A stretch of DNA of 64,000 nucleotides. Source: Myxococcales bacterium. GTDB lineage: Bacteria; Myxococcota_A; Polyangia; Haliangiales; Haliangiaceae. The position numbers and the translations under genes were made by a program. Below the pieces are notes generated by a model that worked only from the letters and a program-made list of their open reading frames with translations, was not told where the DNA came from and did no database searches. Shown one piece after another: positions 16,106 through 25,430 of this stretch. Location of the stretch: positions 62,001 to 126,000 of the forward strand of contig JADKKI010000028.1 of the NCBI GenBank assembly GCA_016720595.1. Reading direction: 5' to 3'. Numbering within the stretch: the stretch's first letter is position 1; every line of letters starts with the position of its first letter.

Positions 16106-19100
16106 GTGCTAGGGTCCGCCCGGCATCCCGTGTGGCACCAGCTGGAGACCGCGTTACGGAGCGATCACGTCGTCGTGCTCGGCGCGACCGCGGGCTGGAC
16201 CGCGTGGCTGGCCGCACAGCTCTCCGCGCGCGAGCCGATGGTCGTGGTGGTCACGCCCGACGACGCCGCCGCCCGGCAGCTCGCGCTCGACCTCGCGTTC
16301 TACCGCACCGCCCCGCACGATCCCGCGAGCGCCCTCGACGAGCTCGCGGTGCTGCCCGCGATCGATGTCTCGCCGTACGCCGATCTGTCGCCCGACCGGA
16401 CCGGGATCGTCGAGCGCGTCGCCACGCTCTACCGGATCGCCGTGCCCGCACTCCGGCCACGCCTCGTGATCACCTCGGCCGAGGCGCTCGTCCGCAAGAC
16501 CGTCGCCCCCGCGGAGCTCGCCGCGCGCGGACGGACCGTGACCAAGGGCGAGACGATCGATCGCGACGAGCTCGCCGCCCTCCTCATCGCGGGCGGCTGG
16601 ACACGCACGCCAGTGGTCGACGAGCCCGGCACGTTCGCGGTGCGTGGCGGCGTGCTCGACGTGTTCGCGCCGCTCGCCCCGCACCCGGTGCGGATCGAGC
16701 TATTCGGCGACGAGGTCGATTCGCTGCGCTGGTTCGATGCGGAGTCCCAGCGCACCCTGCGCCCGATCGATCTCGTGCACCTGCACCCGGTGCGAGAGAC
16801 GATCAACACCGGCACGCGCGACGTGCGCCAGCGGCTGCGCGACTACGCCGACGAGATCGCGTTCCCCACCAAGGCCACGCGCAAGCTGATCGAGCAGCTC
16901 GAGACCGGCGGGGTGTTCGTGGGGATCGAAGGGCTGACCCCGGCGTTCCACGACGAGCTGGTCGCGCCGGCCGCGTACTTCCCGCCCGAGGCGCGCTGGC
17001 TCGTGATCGATCCCGATGCGTGCCGCCGCACCATCACCGAAGCGTGGACCGACGCCGAGGCACGCTTCCCGCTCCGCCGCGCCGCCGACGGCTCCAAGGA
17101 CCGCGCGCTGTCATATCCGCCAGAGGCGCATCTCCTCCCTGCCGAGACGGCAGGCCCGTTCACGGCGCCACGGCGCATCGAGCTCCCGATCCTCGAGCTC
17201 CACGATCAGCCGGGCACCAAGGTGCGCGTCGAGGTCGACGATCTGCACGTGCTCGTCCAGCGGCTCGAGCACGCGCGCACGTTCGGCGACACCGAGCACA
17301 TCGCACCGCTGGTCGCCGCGATCCAGGGCTGGACGCGGGATGGCATGCGCGTGGTGATCGCATGTGACTCGCAGAGCCGCATCGATCGCCTCGAGGGCGT
17401 GCTGGGTGCGCGCGGCGTGCTCCGCGACGGCGTGACCCTGGTCTCGGGTGCGCCGGCACATGGCTTCGCCTCGGTCCGCGACGGGATCGCGGTGGTCACC
17501 GCCGCCGACGTGTTCGGGCAGCGCACCCACCACGGCAAGGCGCAGAAGCGCGCGAAGGATGCGCTGCTCGGCGCGGTCAGCGACTTCTCCCAGCTCGCAC
17601 CGGGAGACTTCCTCGTCCACCAGCGCCACGGCGTGGGCAAGTATCACGGCCTCGAGAAGCTCGCGGTCGCCGGCGCGACGGACGTCGAGACCCTCAAGCT
17701 CGAGTACGACGGCGGAACGCTGTACCTCCCGGTGTACCGGCTCGGCGAGGTGCAGCGCTACGTGGGCGCCGAAGGCCGCGCCCCGCGGCTCGACAAGCTC
17801 GGCGGTCAGACCTGGGAGATCACGACCAGCAAGGTCAAGCGCCACATCCGCGCGCTCGCCGAGGAGCTGCTGCAGCTGTACGCCCAGCGCACCTCGCTCC
17901 CTGGCCATCCGTTCCCGCCGGCCGACGACAGCTTCCGCGAGCTCGAGGCCACGTTCCCGTTCGACGAGACGCCGGATCAGGCCGCGGCGATCGATGCCGT
18001 GCTCGCCGACATGGAGGCTCCGCGCGCGATGGATCGCCTGGTGTGCGGCGACGTCGGGTACGGCAAGACCGAGGTCGCCCTGCGCGCGATCTTCCGCGCC
18101 GTCCAGGGCGGCAAGCAGGCCTGCATCCTCGCGCCCACCACGGTGCTCGTCGAGCAGCACTTCCGCACGATGACCGAGCGGTTCGCCGGGTTCCCCGTGA
18201 ACCTCGGCAAGCTGTCGCGGTTCCAGACCAAGGGCGAGCAGATCGAGACCGTGAAGAAGCTCGCCGACGGCGGCCTCGACGTGGTGGTCGGCACGCACCG
18301 CGCACTCTCGGCCGACGTCCGCTGGAAGGATCTGGGCCTGCTCGTGATCGACGAGGAGCAGCGGTTCGGCGTGGCCCACAAGGAGCGGATCAAGAAGACC
18401 AAGACCCAGGTCGACGTCCTCACGCTGACCGCCACGCCGATCCCGCGGACGCTCCACCTCGCGATGGCGAACCTGCGTGATCTCTCGATCATCGCCACGC
18501 CGCCGGCGGATCGACGTGCAGTGCGCACGTTCGTCTCGCGAGTCGATGACACCACGATCCGCGAGGCGGTGGAGCGCGAGCTCGCCCGCGGCGGCCAGGT
18601 GTTCTTCATCACGCCGACGATCGGGCAGATGGGCCAGAAGGCTCCCGATCACCGCCTGCCGAACGACGATCGCCCCGCGCCGAGGCGAACCAAGCCGCGC
18701 GACGACGACCACACGATCATCGAGTGGGCCGCGTACCTCCAGAGCCTGGTCCCTGCGGCACGGATCGGCATCGGCCACGGTGGCCTCTCCGCCGAGCAGC
18801 TGGAGAAGGTCATGGTGCAGTTCGTCGCCGGCGAGCTCGACATCCTGGTCGCCACGACGATCGTCGAGAGCGGCCTCGACATTCCCCGCGCCAACACGAT
18901 GTTCGTCGCACGCGCGGATGCGTTCGGCCTCGCCCAGCTCTACCAGCTGCGGGGCCGGATCGGGCGCAGCAAGGATCGCGCGTACTGCTACCTCCTGGTA
19001 CCCGAGCCCGAGCACATCACCGAGGAGGCGCGGCGCCGGCTCGAGACCTTGCAGCGGTTCACCGAGCTCGGCGCGGGCTTCCAGATCGCGTCGCAGGATC

Positions 19101-19651
19101 TCGAGATCCGTGGCGGTGGTGAGCTGCTGGGCGCCAAGCAATCCGGATCGATCGCGGCGGTCGGGTTCGATCAGTACGTCCGCATGCTGGATGCTGCGGT
19201 CGCCGAGCTCGGGGGCAAGCCGATCCACTCCGAGATCGATCCCGAGCTCTCGATCGAGACCCCCGGCTTCATCCCCGACGACTACGTCCCCGATCCCGGT
19301 CAGCGGCTCGAGCTGTACAAGCGACTGTCCGCGATCGAGACCGACGATGACCTCCAGGGCGTGATGACCGAGATCGCGGACCGCTACGGCCCCACCCCGG
19401 GCGAGGTGATCCTCCTCGGTGAGCTGATGGGCGTGAAGGCGATCGCGCGGGGCGCCGGCGTGCTCGCCCTCGAGATCTCGTCGAGCCGCGTGGCGATCGC
19501 CTTGCCGGACTCGACCCCGGTCGCCCGGCTCGTGCTCCAGGCAGGGTGGCGCAAGCTGCCGGATGGCCGGTTCTCGATCGTGCCTCCGTCACCTGGCGGG
19601 GCTGCCGGCGCGAGGCGGGCCTTGTTGGACGCGCTGGCTCGTGCTACGTGA
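16106..19651 (+). CDS. mfd: Transcription-repair coupling factor Mfd
   Basis: 1181 residues, the usual Mfd length. It displaces RNA polymerase stalled at DNA lesions and recruits UvrA. In order: a UvrB-like N-terminal module; the RNA-polymerase-interacting CarD-like domain (DFLVHQRHGVGKYHGLEKL); superfamily 2 helicase with Walker A CGDVGYGKTEVALRA and IDEEQRFGV; helicase C domain (ESGLDIPRANTMFV, LRGRIGRSKDRAYCYLL); and the C-terminal TRCF domain. There is an extra charged segment of roughly 35 residues between FFITPTIGQM and IIEWAAYLQSL. Start uncertain: GTG at 16106 or 16130, both without a strong ribosome site. Confidence 0.96.
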   Translation: MLGSARHPVWHQLETALRSDHVVVLGATAGWTAWLAAQLSAREPMVVVVTPDDAAARQLALDLAFYRTAPHDPASALDELAVLPAIDVSPYADLSPDRTGIVERVATLYRIAVPALRPRLVITSAEALVRKTVAPAELAARGRTVTKGETIDRDELAALLIAGGWTRTPVVDEPGTFAVRGGVLDVFAPLAPHPVRIELFGDEVDSLRWFDAESQRTLRPIDLVHLHPVRETINTGTRDVRQRLRDYADEIAFPTKATRKLIEQLETGGVFVGIEGLTPAFHDELVAPAAYFPPEARWLVIDPDACRRTITEAWTDAEARFPLRRAADGSKDRALSYPPEAHLLPAETAGPFTAPRRIELPILELHDQPGTKVRVEVDDLHVLVQRLEHARTFGDTEHIAPLVAAIQGWTRDGMRVVIACDSQSRIDRLEGVLGARGVLRDGVTLVSGAPAHGFASVRDGIAVVTAADVFGQRTHHGKAQKRAKDALLGAVSDFSQLAPGDFLVHQRHGVGKYHGLEKLAVAGATDVETLKLEYDGGTLYLPVYRLGEVQRYVGAEGRAPRLDKLGGQTWEITTSKVKRHIRALAEELLQLYAQRTSLPGHPFPPADDSFRELEATFPFDETPDQAAAIDAVLADMEAPRAMDRLVCGDVGYGKTEVALRAIFRAVQGGKQACILAPTTVLVEQHFRTMTERFAGFPVNLGKLSRFQTKGEQIETVKKLADGGLDVVVGTHRALSADVRWKDLGLLVIDEEQRFGVAHKERIKKTKTQVDVLTLTATPIPRTLHLAMANLRDLSIIATPPADRRAVRTFVSRVDDTTIREAVERELARGGQVFFITPTIGQMGQKAPDHRLPNDDRPAPRRTKPRDDDHTIIEWAAYLQSLVPAARIGIGHGGLSAEQLEKVMVQFVAGELDILVATTIVESGLDIPRANTMFVARADAFGLAQLYQLRGRIGRSKDRAYCYLLVPEPEHITEEARRRLETLQRFTELGAGFQIASQDLEIRGGGELLGAKQSGSIAAVGFDQYVRMLDAAVAELGGKPIHSEIDPELSIETPGFIPDDYVPDPGQRLELYKRLSAIETDDDLQGVMTEIADRYGPTPGEVILLGELMGVKAIARGAGVLALEISSSRVAIALPDSTPVARLVLQAGWRKLPDGRFSIVPPSPGGAAGARRALLDALARAT

Positions 19652-19661
19652 ACTTGTTGTG

Positions 19662-20726
19662 ATGATTCGGTTTCCCACCGTCGCCCTCCTCACGTGCGCG
19701 CTGCTCTGCAGCTGCCAGAAGAAGTCCGACGGCACCAGCGGCTCGCAGCCCGCCAAGGGCCAATCGACCGCCGGTGGTGGCACCTCGCCGCCGCAGAGCG
19801 CCGAGGAGCTGAAGGCCGCCCTCGCGAAGATCGATGACGTCACGATCACGCTCGGCGAGTTCCAGGAGCGGATCAACCGCCAGTCGCCCTACATCCGCGC
19901 CCGGTACACCTCTCTCGAGCAGAAGAAGGAGTTCCTCGATTCGCTCGTGCGGTTCGAGGTGCTCGCGAAGGAAGCCTACCGCCGCGGCCTCGACAAGGAT
20001 CCCGAGGTCGTCCGCACGATGAAGCAGGTGATGATCCAGAAGCTGATGCGGGACGAGTTCGACGCCAAGGTCACGGCGGAGACGGTCCCGGACGCCGAGA
20101 TGAAGGCGTACTACGACGCGAACCTCGCCGAGTACGTCAAGCCCGAGGAGGTCCGAGCCTCGGCGATCATCGTCAAGAACCGTGCGCAGGCCGATCGCGT
20201 CGCGCTCGAGGCCAAGGGCGATGCGGGGAAGACCAACAAGGGCTTCCGCGACCTGGTGATGAAGTACTCCGCCGACGAGGACACCAAGCTCCGCGGCGGT
20301 GACCTGCGCTACTTCGATTCCGCGACCAAGGATCTGCCCGCGCCGGTGGTGAAGGGCGCGTTCGCCTTGATCAACACGGGTGATGTCTCGGGCGTGCTCG
20401 ACGCCGGCAACGGCTCGTTCTACGTGCTGAAGCAGACGGGACGGCGCAAGTCGCTGACCAAGTCGTTCGATGACGCGAAGGCAGCGATCCGCAACAAGCT
20501 GTTCCGCGAGAACCGGCTCAAGGCGCAGAAGGACTTCGTCGACAAGCTCCGCACGACCTCCAAGGTCGAGATCAACGAGGCCAACCTCGCCAAGGTCCGG
20601 ATCGATACCTCGATGACCCAGGATGATGGCCACGGCCACGACCTGACCCCGCCGTCGATGGGAGGGGCCACCACCCCGCCCCCGCCCCCGCTCGCGCCCA
20701 CAGACAACCCACTGCCCTCCCCGTGA
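19662..20726 (+). CDS. Parvulin-type peptidyl-prolyl isomerase lipoprotein
   Basis: ATG at 19662, 10 bp after the mfd stop, giving the lipoprotein signal IRFPTVALLTCALLCSC; the ORF runs further upstream but only inside mfd. The 354-residue protein has a SurA-like N-terminal helical domain (ITLGEFQERINRQSPYIRAR, FLDSLVRFEVLAKEAYRRG) and a parvulin domain (VRASAIIVKNRAQADRV, LVMKYSADEDTKLRGGDLRYF, VSGVLDAGNGSFYVLKQTG). The tail is His/Pro-rich. Lipid-anchored, periplasm-facing foldase for envelope proteins. Likely one operon with the next gene, its 4-bp overlap being GTGA. Confidence 0.9.
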   Translation: MIRFPTVALLTCALLCSCQKKSDGTSGSQPAKGQSTAGGGTSPPQSAEELKAALAKIDDVTITLGEFQERINRQSPYIRARYTSLEQKKEFLDSLVRFEVLAKEAYRRGLDKDPEVVRTMKQVMIQKLMRDEFDAKVTAETVPDAEMKAYYDANLAEYVKPEEVRASAIIVKNRAQADRVALEAKGDAGKTNKGFRDLVMKYSADEDTKLRGGDLRYFDSATKDLPAPVVKGAFALINTGDVSGVLDAGNGSFYVLKQTGRRKSLTKSFDDAKAAIRNKLFRENRLKAQKDFVDKLRTTSKVEINEANLAKVRIDTSMTQDDGHGHDLTPPSMGGATTPPPPPLAPTDNPLPSP

Positions 20727-21784
20727 GTCACATGTTCGTGCGCAAGCTCAAGGTCCTCGCGTTGATCATCGCCCCGGTGCTCGGGCTGCGCGTCGCGGCT
20801 GCTGCGCCCGACGATAAGGCCGACAAGCCCGACAAGGTCGAGAAGAAGCCGACCTCTCCCAACGCGGGCAAGAAGATCGTGTTCGAGCGTGTGGTCGCGG
20901 TGATCAACGACTCGATCATCCTGCGCAGCGAGCTCGAGGCACGCATGGTGCCCGTGATCGGCGAGGCCCAGCAGATCGCCGATCAGAAGGAGCGCGAGCG
21001 CCGGATCGACAAGCTGCGCGGCCAGGTGCTCGACGAGATGGTCAACGAGGAGCTGATCGTCCAGGCCGCCGATGCCGCCAAGATCGAGGTCGAATCGAGC
21101 GAGGTCCAGGCTGCGCTCGACGAGATCAAGTCGAGCAACAACCTCGATGACGCCGCGCTCGCCCAGGTGCTCGCGGCCCAGGGGTACACCCTCGGCAACT
21201 ACAAGACTGACCTGCGCCGGCAGCTGCTCCGTCTGCGCGCGGTCAACCAGCTGGTCGCCCCCAAGGTCTCGGTGACCGACGAGGACATCAAGGCCCGGTA
21301 CGACGAGATGGCGCGGCGCAGCGCCTCGGTCAGCGCGGTCAAGCTGTCCCACATGCTGTTCAAGCTCCCGGAGCACCCCACCGAGCAGCAGCTCGCCGAG
21401 GCCAAGGCCAAGGCCGCCAATGCGATCACCCGCGTCAAGGGTGGCGAGGAGTTCGCGAAGGTCGCGGGCGACGTGTCCGAGGATGTCGGGACCAAGGCCA
21501 CCGGTGGCGAGCTGGGCTGGTTCCAGCGCAACTCGCTGGCCAACCCGGAGTGGGAGCCGATCGTGTTCGCGATGGAGAAGGGCGACGTCCGCGGCCCCGT
21601 CACGGGCCCCCAGGGGATGCACGTGTTCTTCGTCAGCGAGGTCAAGAAGTCCGATCTGAAGCCGTTCCCCGAGATGAAGGAACAGCTCAGCCGGGAGCTC
21701 CGCCGCCACGAGATGGACAAGCAGACTCAGACCTGGATCGACGAGCTGCGCAAGAAGGCGTACATCGACATCAAGCTGCAGTGA
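20723..21784 (+). CDS. SurA-like periplasmic chaperone / peptidyl-prolyl isomerase
   Basis: 353 residues from a GTG overlapping the previous stop; an ATG at 20732 is an alternative. After a signal peptide and a Lys/Asp-rich linker, the SurA N-terminal domain starts at VVAVINDSIILRSELEARM and includes LRGQVLDEMVNEELIVQAA. One parvulin domain follows (KLSHMLFKLPEHPTEQQL, GGEFAKVAGDVSEDVGTKA, GELGWFQRNSL, GPVTGPQGMHVFFVSEV). SurA escorts outer-membrane barrels; E. coli SurA has two parvulin domains, this one has one. Placement after mfd and a lipoprotein homologue suggests joint expression. Confidence 0.92.
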   Translation: MSHMFVRKLKVLALIIAPVLGLRVAAAAPDDKADKPDKVEKKPTSPNAGKKIVFERVVAVINDSIILRSELEARMVPVIGEAQQIADQKERERRIDKLRGQVLDEMVNEELIVQAADAAKIEVESSEVQAALDEIKSSNNLDDAALAQVLAAQGYTLGNYKTDLRRQLLRLRAVNQLVAPKVSVTDEDIKARYDEMARRSASVSAVKLSHMLFKLPEHPTEQQLAEAKAKAANAITRVKGGEEFAKVAGDVSEDVGTKATGGELGWFQRNSLANPEWEPIVFAMEKGDVRGPVTGPQGMHVFFVSEVKKSDLKPFPEMKEQLSRELRRHEMDKQTQTWIDELRKKAYIDIKLQ

Positions 21785-21921
21785 GAAGCTTCGGCCGCCA
21801 CCACTTCAGGTAGGTGCGAAACGCCGATCGGGGATCCATCCTTCCCAGGTGGACGCGCTTCCCCTCTCGACCACCCCGATGAGCCACAGGCCTTGGGGTA
21901 CAATGGTCCCGAGGGATCATC

Positions 21922-22239
21922 GTGGCCGACAATCGCCGTTCATCTACCCGTCATGCCGTCTCCGTCGTCGGCAAGCTGGTGCTCGAGGGTGCGCCGGTCG
22001 ATTGCACGATCGTGAACCTCTCGCTCGGCGGAGCGCTGATCGCCCAGACCCTGCGGCATCCGATGGGCGCGCGCTGCACGGTGGCGTTCAAGCTGCCCAC
22101 CATGGACGAGCTGATCGAGGTGGGCGCGGTGGTGCGCTGGTCGGACGAGACCAGCGTCGGGATCCAGTTCGATGGCTTGCGCGCACGTGACGTATGGGCG
22201 TTGAACGAGTACTTCAAGCAGCTGCTCGGCGGCTCGTAG
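21922..22239 (+). CDS. PilZ-domain protein (cyclic-di-GMP receptor candidate)
   Basis: 105 residues, essentially only a PilZ domain. GTG start at 21922. The N-terminal NRRSSTRHAV supplies the arginine motif (RxxxR-like) and NLSLGGALI the (D/N)xSxxG motif that together bind cyclic di-GMP; WSDETSVGIQFDGL matches the C-terminal strand. Probably a small signalling adaptor controlling motility or envelope functions, target unknown. The next gene starts inside its last 46 bp. Confidence 0.9.
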   Translation: MADNRRSSTRHAVSVVGKLVLEGAPVDCTIVNLSLGGALIAQTLRHPMGARCTVAFKLPTMDELIEVGAVVRWSDETSVGIQFDGLRARDVWALNEYFKQLLGGS

Positions 22240-23477
22240 CCGCAGGGCTCGCGATCGGCCTCGCATCAGGCTCCGCGCATGCGGCGCCGAAGCCGGGAGA
22301 ACACGTCCCCACGCCAACGGCGGGCGAGCGCGCCGCGGTGCCCAAGGCGCCCCGAGCGCCCAAGACCCGCGAGCGCGTGGCGGTGCTCGATCTCGGTCCG
22401 GCCGATGGCGGTGCGATCCGGCAGCGCCTCGCGGGGGCCGTCCTCGGTGCGGGCCTCACGGTGGTCAGTGGCGATGGGGTCGAGGAGGCGCTCGCGGGTG
22501 AGGCTGCCGACAAGGATGCCGTGCAGCTCGCCGCCGCGATCACCCTCGCGCAGCGCGCGTTCGGCGAGCTCGACTGCAAGGCCGCCACCGCCGCCGCGAC
22601 CACCGCGATCGGGATCGGATCCGCACGCCAGGCCGCACAGCTCGCCGTGCCCGAGCTGGCACGCGCGTGGACGTATGTCCTGCTGTGCGCGGATCGCGCG
22701 AGTGACTTCGATGGCGCCGTGCGCGCCGCGACCTACCTGCGCACGCTCGGCGGCAGCGGCGATGTCCCTGCCGATGTGTGGGCGAAGTACCCGGCGATCG
22801 ATGCGCTGCTCGATCACGACCTGTATCCGCTCGAGATCACCACCGACGCCCCGGGCGCCGAGGTGTGGATCGACTTCGAGCGCAAGGGTGTGTCGCCACT
22901 CAAGACGTTCGTGGCCTCGGGCGAGCACGTGATCGCCGCCGCCAGCGGGACCCGGCGCGGCTGGGCCGCGGGGAAGGCCGTGAAGACGCAGACCACGCTG
23001 GCGATCCCGCTGACGGAGCAGGCCGCCGCGAACCACGCCCTCGCCGCCCGCGTCGCCGGCTGGAGCGGTGCGGTCCCAGATCCTACCGAGCTCGGGATCG
23101 TGTTCGACGAGGTCAACGTCCGGGTCGCCCTGATCCGCCACGGCGAGAGCGTCGAGGCCTGGGGCCGGATCGGCCGTAGCGAACCACCGCGCCGCCTCGG
23201 TGGAGACGATGGGCTCGGAACGCTGACCGAGGCCGATCGGCTCGCCGCGCTGATCGTCGATCGCGTTCAGATCTGGAACGACCATGCGCCCGATCCGGAT
23301 CAGCCCCTGCTCGTCGAGGATCCCAAGACCCGCGCCGCCCGCAGGGGTAAGGCCGACGAACCGACGCGCTGGTGGGTGTACGGCGCGTTGATCGGCGCCG
23401 CCGCAGTGGGTCTGGGCGTCATGTACGCCAACGATCACGCCGACAACACCCAGCGCATCGAGCTGCACTACCCGTGA
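22194..23477 (+). CDS. Secreted PEGA-like protein with C-terminal membrane anchor
   Basis: 427 residues from an ATG that lies within the end of the PilZ gene in another frame. The signal-like stretch (RRLVAAGLAIGLASGSAHA) ends near residue 30. A TolB/variable-name-type region follows (VAVLDLGPADGGAIRQRL, LGAGLTVVSGDGVEEALAG), then tetratricopeptide-like helices with a Cys pair, and a PEGA-like domain at about 215-260 (LEITTDAPGAEVWIDFERKG, FVASGEHVIAAASGTRRGW). One membrane helix near the C-terminus (WWVYGALIGAAAVGLGVMY) places the bulk outside the cytoplasm. Function unknown; the next gene's start overlaps its stop. Confidence 0.72.
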   Translation: MGVERVLQAAARRLVAAGLAIGLASGSAHAAPKPGEHVPTPTAGERAAVPKAPRAPKTRERVAVLDLGPADGGAIRQRLAGAVLGAGLTVVSGDGVEEALAGEAADKDAVQLAAAITLAQRAFGELDCKAATAAATTAIGIGSARQAAQLAVPELARAWTYVLLCADRASDFDGAVRAATYLRTLGGSGDVPADVWAKYPAIDALLDHDLYPLEITTDAPGAEVWIDFERKGVSPLKTFVASGEHVIAAASGTRRGWAAGKAVKTQTTLAIPLTEQAAANHALAARVAGWSGAVPDPTELGIVFDEVNVRVALIRHGESVEAWGRIGRSEPPRRLGGDDGLGTLTEADRLAALIVDRVQIWNDHAPDPDQPLLVEDPKTRAARRGKADEPTRWWVYGALIGAAAVGLGVMYANDHADNTQRIELHYP

Positions 23478-24481
23478 GGAGCAAGGTCGCGATCGTCGTG
23501 GCGCTCCTCGTGGCGCTGCTCGCCTGGCTGCGCCCCGCCGAGGCCGCTCCCCAGCTGGTGGAGGCCGCGAGCCGAGGCCGGGTGACGGTCTACGCCGAGC
23601 CCGGACTCGAGAGCACCGCCCAGCAGCTCGCCGAGGGTGCGGAGGCCGCGCTGACCCGGATCAGCGCCGACCTGATCGATCTGCCGGTCCCCCGGGCGAT
23701 CGAGGTCCGCCTCGTTCGTGACTCGAAGGACCTCGCAGAAGTCGCACCGAACGGGCGCGGTGCACCCGCATGGGCGATCGGCGTGGCGTATCCCGATCTG
23801 GGGATCATCAGCGTGGCCATGCGGCGCGGTGCGCAGGCGGCCGACGCGATGAGCACGCTGCGGCACGAGCTCGGTCACATCGCGCTCGGCGTGGCCCTCG
23901 GCGAGCAGGCGCCGCACTGGCTGCACGAGGGCTTCGCCTATCAGCACTCCGGCGAGTGGTCGTGGGAGCGCACCGAGACGCTCGCCGGCATGGCGTGGTT
24001 CGGCGGCATCGTCCCGCTCGACGAGCTCGATCGCTCGTTCCCTGCGGCGGAGCTGCCGGCGCATCGCGCGTATGCAGAGAGCTATGACTTCGTCGGCTTC
24101 CTGTCGCGCCGCGGCCGGTACGATGACAAGGCCGACGATGGTGATCGCTGGCCGTTCAAGAAGTTCCTCACCGAGATCGGCCACACCGGCAACCTCGACG
24201 TCGCCGCGAAGGCCGCGTTCGGCAAGCCGCTCCGCGAGCTGTTCGAGGAGTGGCGCAGCGATCTGACGACGCGCTACATGCTCCTGCCGATCGGCCTCCT
24301 CGGCCTCCTCGTCTGGATCGTGTGCGCGATCTTGCTCGCGCTCGCGTTCTGGCGGCGTCGCCGGCAGAACCGCCGGCGCCTCGATCAGTGGGAGGCCGCC
24401 GAGCGCGCCGAGGACGCGGCGATCGCGGCCCAGGTCGAGGCGCTGACCACCCCGCCGCCGCCGCCGCACTACGTCAACTGA
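23474..24481 (+). CDS. Membrane-anchored peptidase MA-like metallopeptidase
   Basis: The GTG at 23474 overlaps the previous stop (GTGA) and starts a clean signal peptide (VAIVVALLVALLAWL); the frame extends further upstream without coding character. The 335-residue protein has HELGH at 131-135 in STLRHELGHIALG and HEGFAYQ at 151-157 supplying the third Glu ligand, the peptidase MA pattern. A transmembrane helix (LLPIGLLGLLVWIVCAILLA) at about 270-292 is followed by a basic, then Ala/Glu-rich cytosolic tail. Probably a cell-envelope protease acting with the PEGA-like partner. Confidence 0.85.
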   Translation: MRSKVAIVVALLVALLAWLRPAEAAPQLVEAASRGRVTVYAEPGLESTAQQLAEGAEAALTRISADLIDLPVPRAIEVRLVRDSKDLAEVAPNGRGAPAWAIGVAYPDLGIISVAMRRGAQAADAMSTLRHELGHIALGVALGEQAPHWLHEGFAYQHSGEWSWERTETLAGMAWFGGIVPLDELDRSFPAAELPAHRAYAESYDFVGFLSRRGRYDDKADDGDRWPFKKFLTEIGHTGNLDVAAKAAFGKPLRELFEEWRSDLTTRYMLLPIGLLGLLVWIVCAILLALAFWRRRRQNRRRLDQWEAAERAEDAAIAAQVEALTTPPPPPHYVN

Positions 24482-24666
24482 CGCGACCGCTCCTCGCCCA
24501 GCAGCAGCTCGAGCTCGCGCCGGGACGCTCGCAGCAGCGCGATCGCTGCGAGCAGGGCCGAGCTCGGCCCGCGGATCGGCGGCCCCGGCGGTGGAGGCCG
24601 AGGCGGCGCGCCCCCCGCAGCAGCGACGGGCCACGGCCGCGCGGGCAGCGCATCGGATCGCACCAT
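24469..24666 (-). CDS. Possible small Pro-rich protein, translationally coupled
   Basis: A 65-residue frame whose ATG shares one base with the stop of the frameshifted gene upstream (TGATG), the coupling style seen elsewhere here. The sequence is Pro-rich first (PPRPPPPGPPIRGP), then helical (LLRASRRELELLLGEERSR). It overlaps the 3' end of the convergent peptidase gene by 13 bp. No family recognised; a chance frame is possible. Confidence 0.35.
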   Translation of the reverse strand: MVRSDALPARPWPVAAAGGAPPRPPPPGPPIRGPSSALLAAIALLRASRRELELLLGEERSRQLT

Positions 24667-24901
24667 CAGCCAACCTTCCGTTGCAGCGCGAGGATCTCCT
24701 GTTCGCACCGCTCGACGCGATCTCGCACGCTGGTCTGGTTGAGGCGACCATGCACACGGTCGCGGTCCGCAGCTCGCTCTCGGTCATTCGATGCGCCAGC
24801 GTTCCGATGTCCTCGTGGACGCGGTCGAGCCGGGCGTTGGTCTGCCCGATCTGGTCGCGGATCTCGATCAGCACCTGGATCGTCAGGTCGTCGTTCGCCA
24901 T
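24666..24901 (-). pseudogene. Small helical protein gene interrupted by a frameshift
   Basis: The ATG at 24901 begins a coding-like sequence (ANDDLTIQVLIEIRDQIGQT, LDRVHEDIGTLAHRMTESE) of a small coiled-coil protein type common in myxobacteria. After about residue 49 the frame fails, reading nonsense through the neighbouring peptidase gene. Shifting to the other frame near 24745-24760 restores a matching continuation (RLNQTSVRDRVERCEQEILA) and a stop at 24668-24666. The total length is not a multiple of three. Either a real frameshift mutation or a one-base sequence error. Function of the intact protein unknown. Confidence 0.65.
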
Positions 24902-25142
24902 CGCCACATCTCCAGTGTAGTTGGGTTCGAACGGCGGAGCAGCAGCATTCATGCCGTGCGCAACTCACGAGTGGTCGAGCACTCCGCGTCCAGGCAACCT
25001 GCCCGATGGCGCGGCGTTTGGCCCCGTCGGGTCGAATCGCCTCGCTCGTCCCCAGCGCAACCACACGCAATTGCACGACGCGCCGGGTACGCCGGGTGCA
25101 CTCGCCCCCCTCGCCAATCACGGCACTTTTCAGGAGCAGTCG

Positions 25143-25418
25143 ATGCGCAACATGATCCGTGCAGCCCTCGTCATCGGAACCCTCGCCACCCCGATGCTCG
25201 CTGCCGCCGACGCCCCGAAGGCGAAGGCTCCCGCCACCGAGAAGAAGGAGGCGCCGGCCGCCGACAAGAAGACCACCGAGCCGGCGACCGACAAGAAGAC
25301 CGCGGAGCCCACGACCGACAAGAAGGACGTCAAGGCGCCCACCACCGACAAGAAGCCGGCGACCAAGAAGCCGAAGAAGACCGCGACGGCCGTGAAGAAG
25401 GACGCGCCGAGCAAGTAG
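25143..25418 (+). CDS. Secreted Lys/Thr/Pro-rich repeat protein
   Basis: ATG at 25143 preceded by CAGGAG (6 bp spacing), giving a short signal peptide (IRAALVIGTLATPMLAAA) and a mature chain of about 68 residues composed mainly of Lys, Ala, Pro, Thr and Asp in loose repeats (TDKKTAEPTTDKK, APTTDKKPATKKPKK). Low complexity; probably an extended, positively charged envelope polypeptide. It resembles the Lys/Asp/Pro repeat tails of the PP2C phosphatase and kinase further along. Convergent with the H1-like gene, 12 bp apart. Confidence 0.6.
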   Translation: MRNMIRAALVIGTLATPMLAAADAPKAKAPATEKKEAPAADKKTTEPATDKKTAEPTTDKKDVKAPTTDKKPATKKPKKTATAVKKDAPSK

Positions 25419-25430
25419 CTACGCGACGAC

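Noticed and set aside
17111..19228. Leftward frame of about 700 residues opposite mfd
   Set aside because: Mfd motifs are unmistakable on the plus strand and the opposite frame is low in recognisable features.
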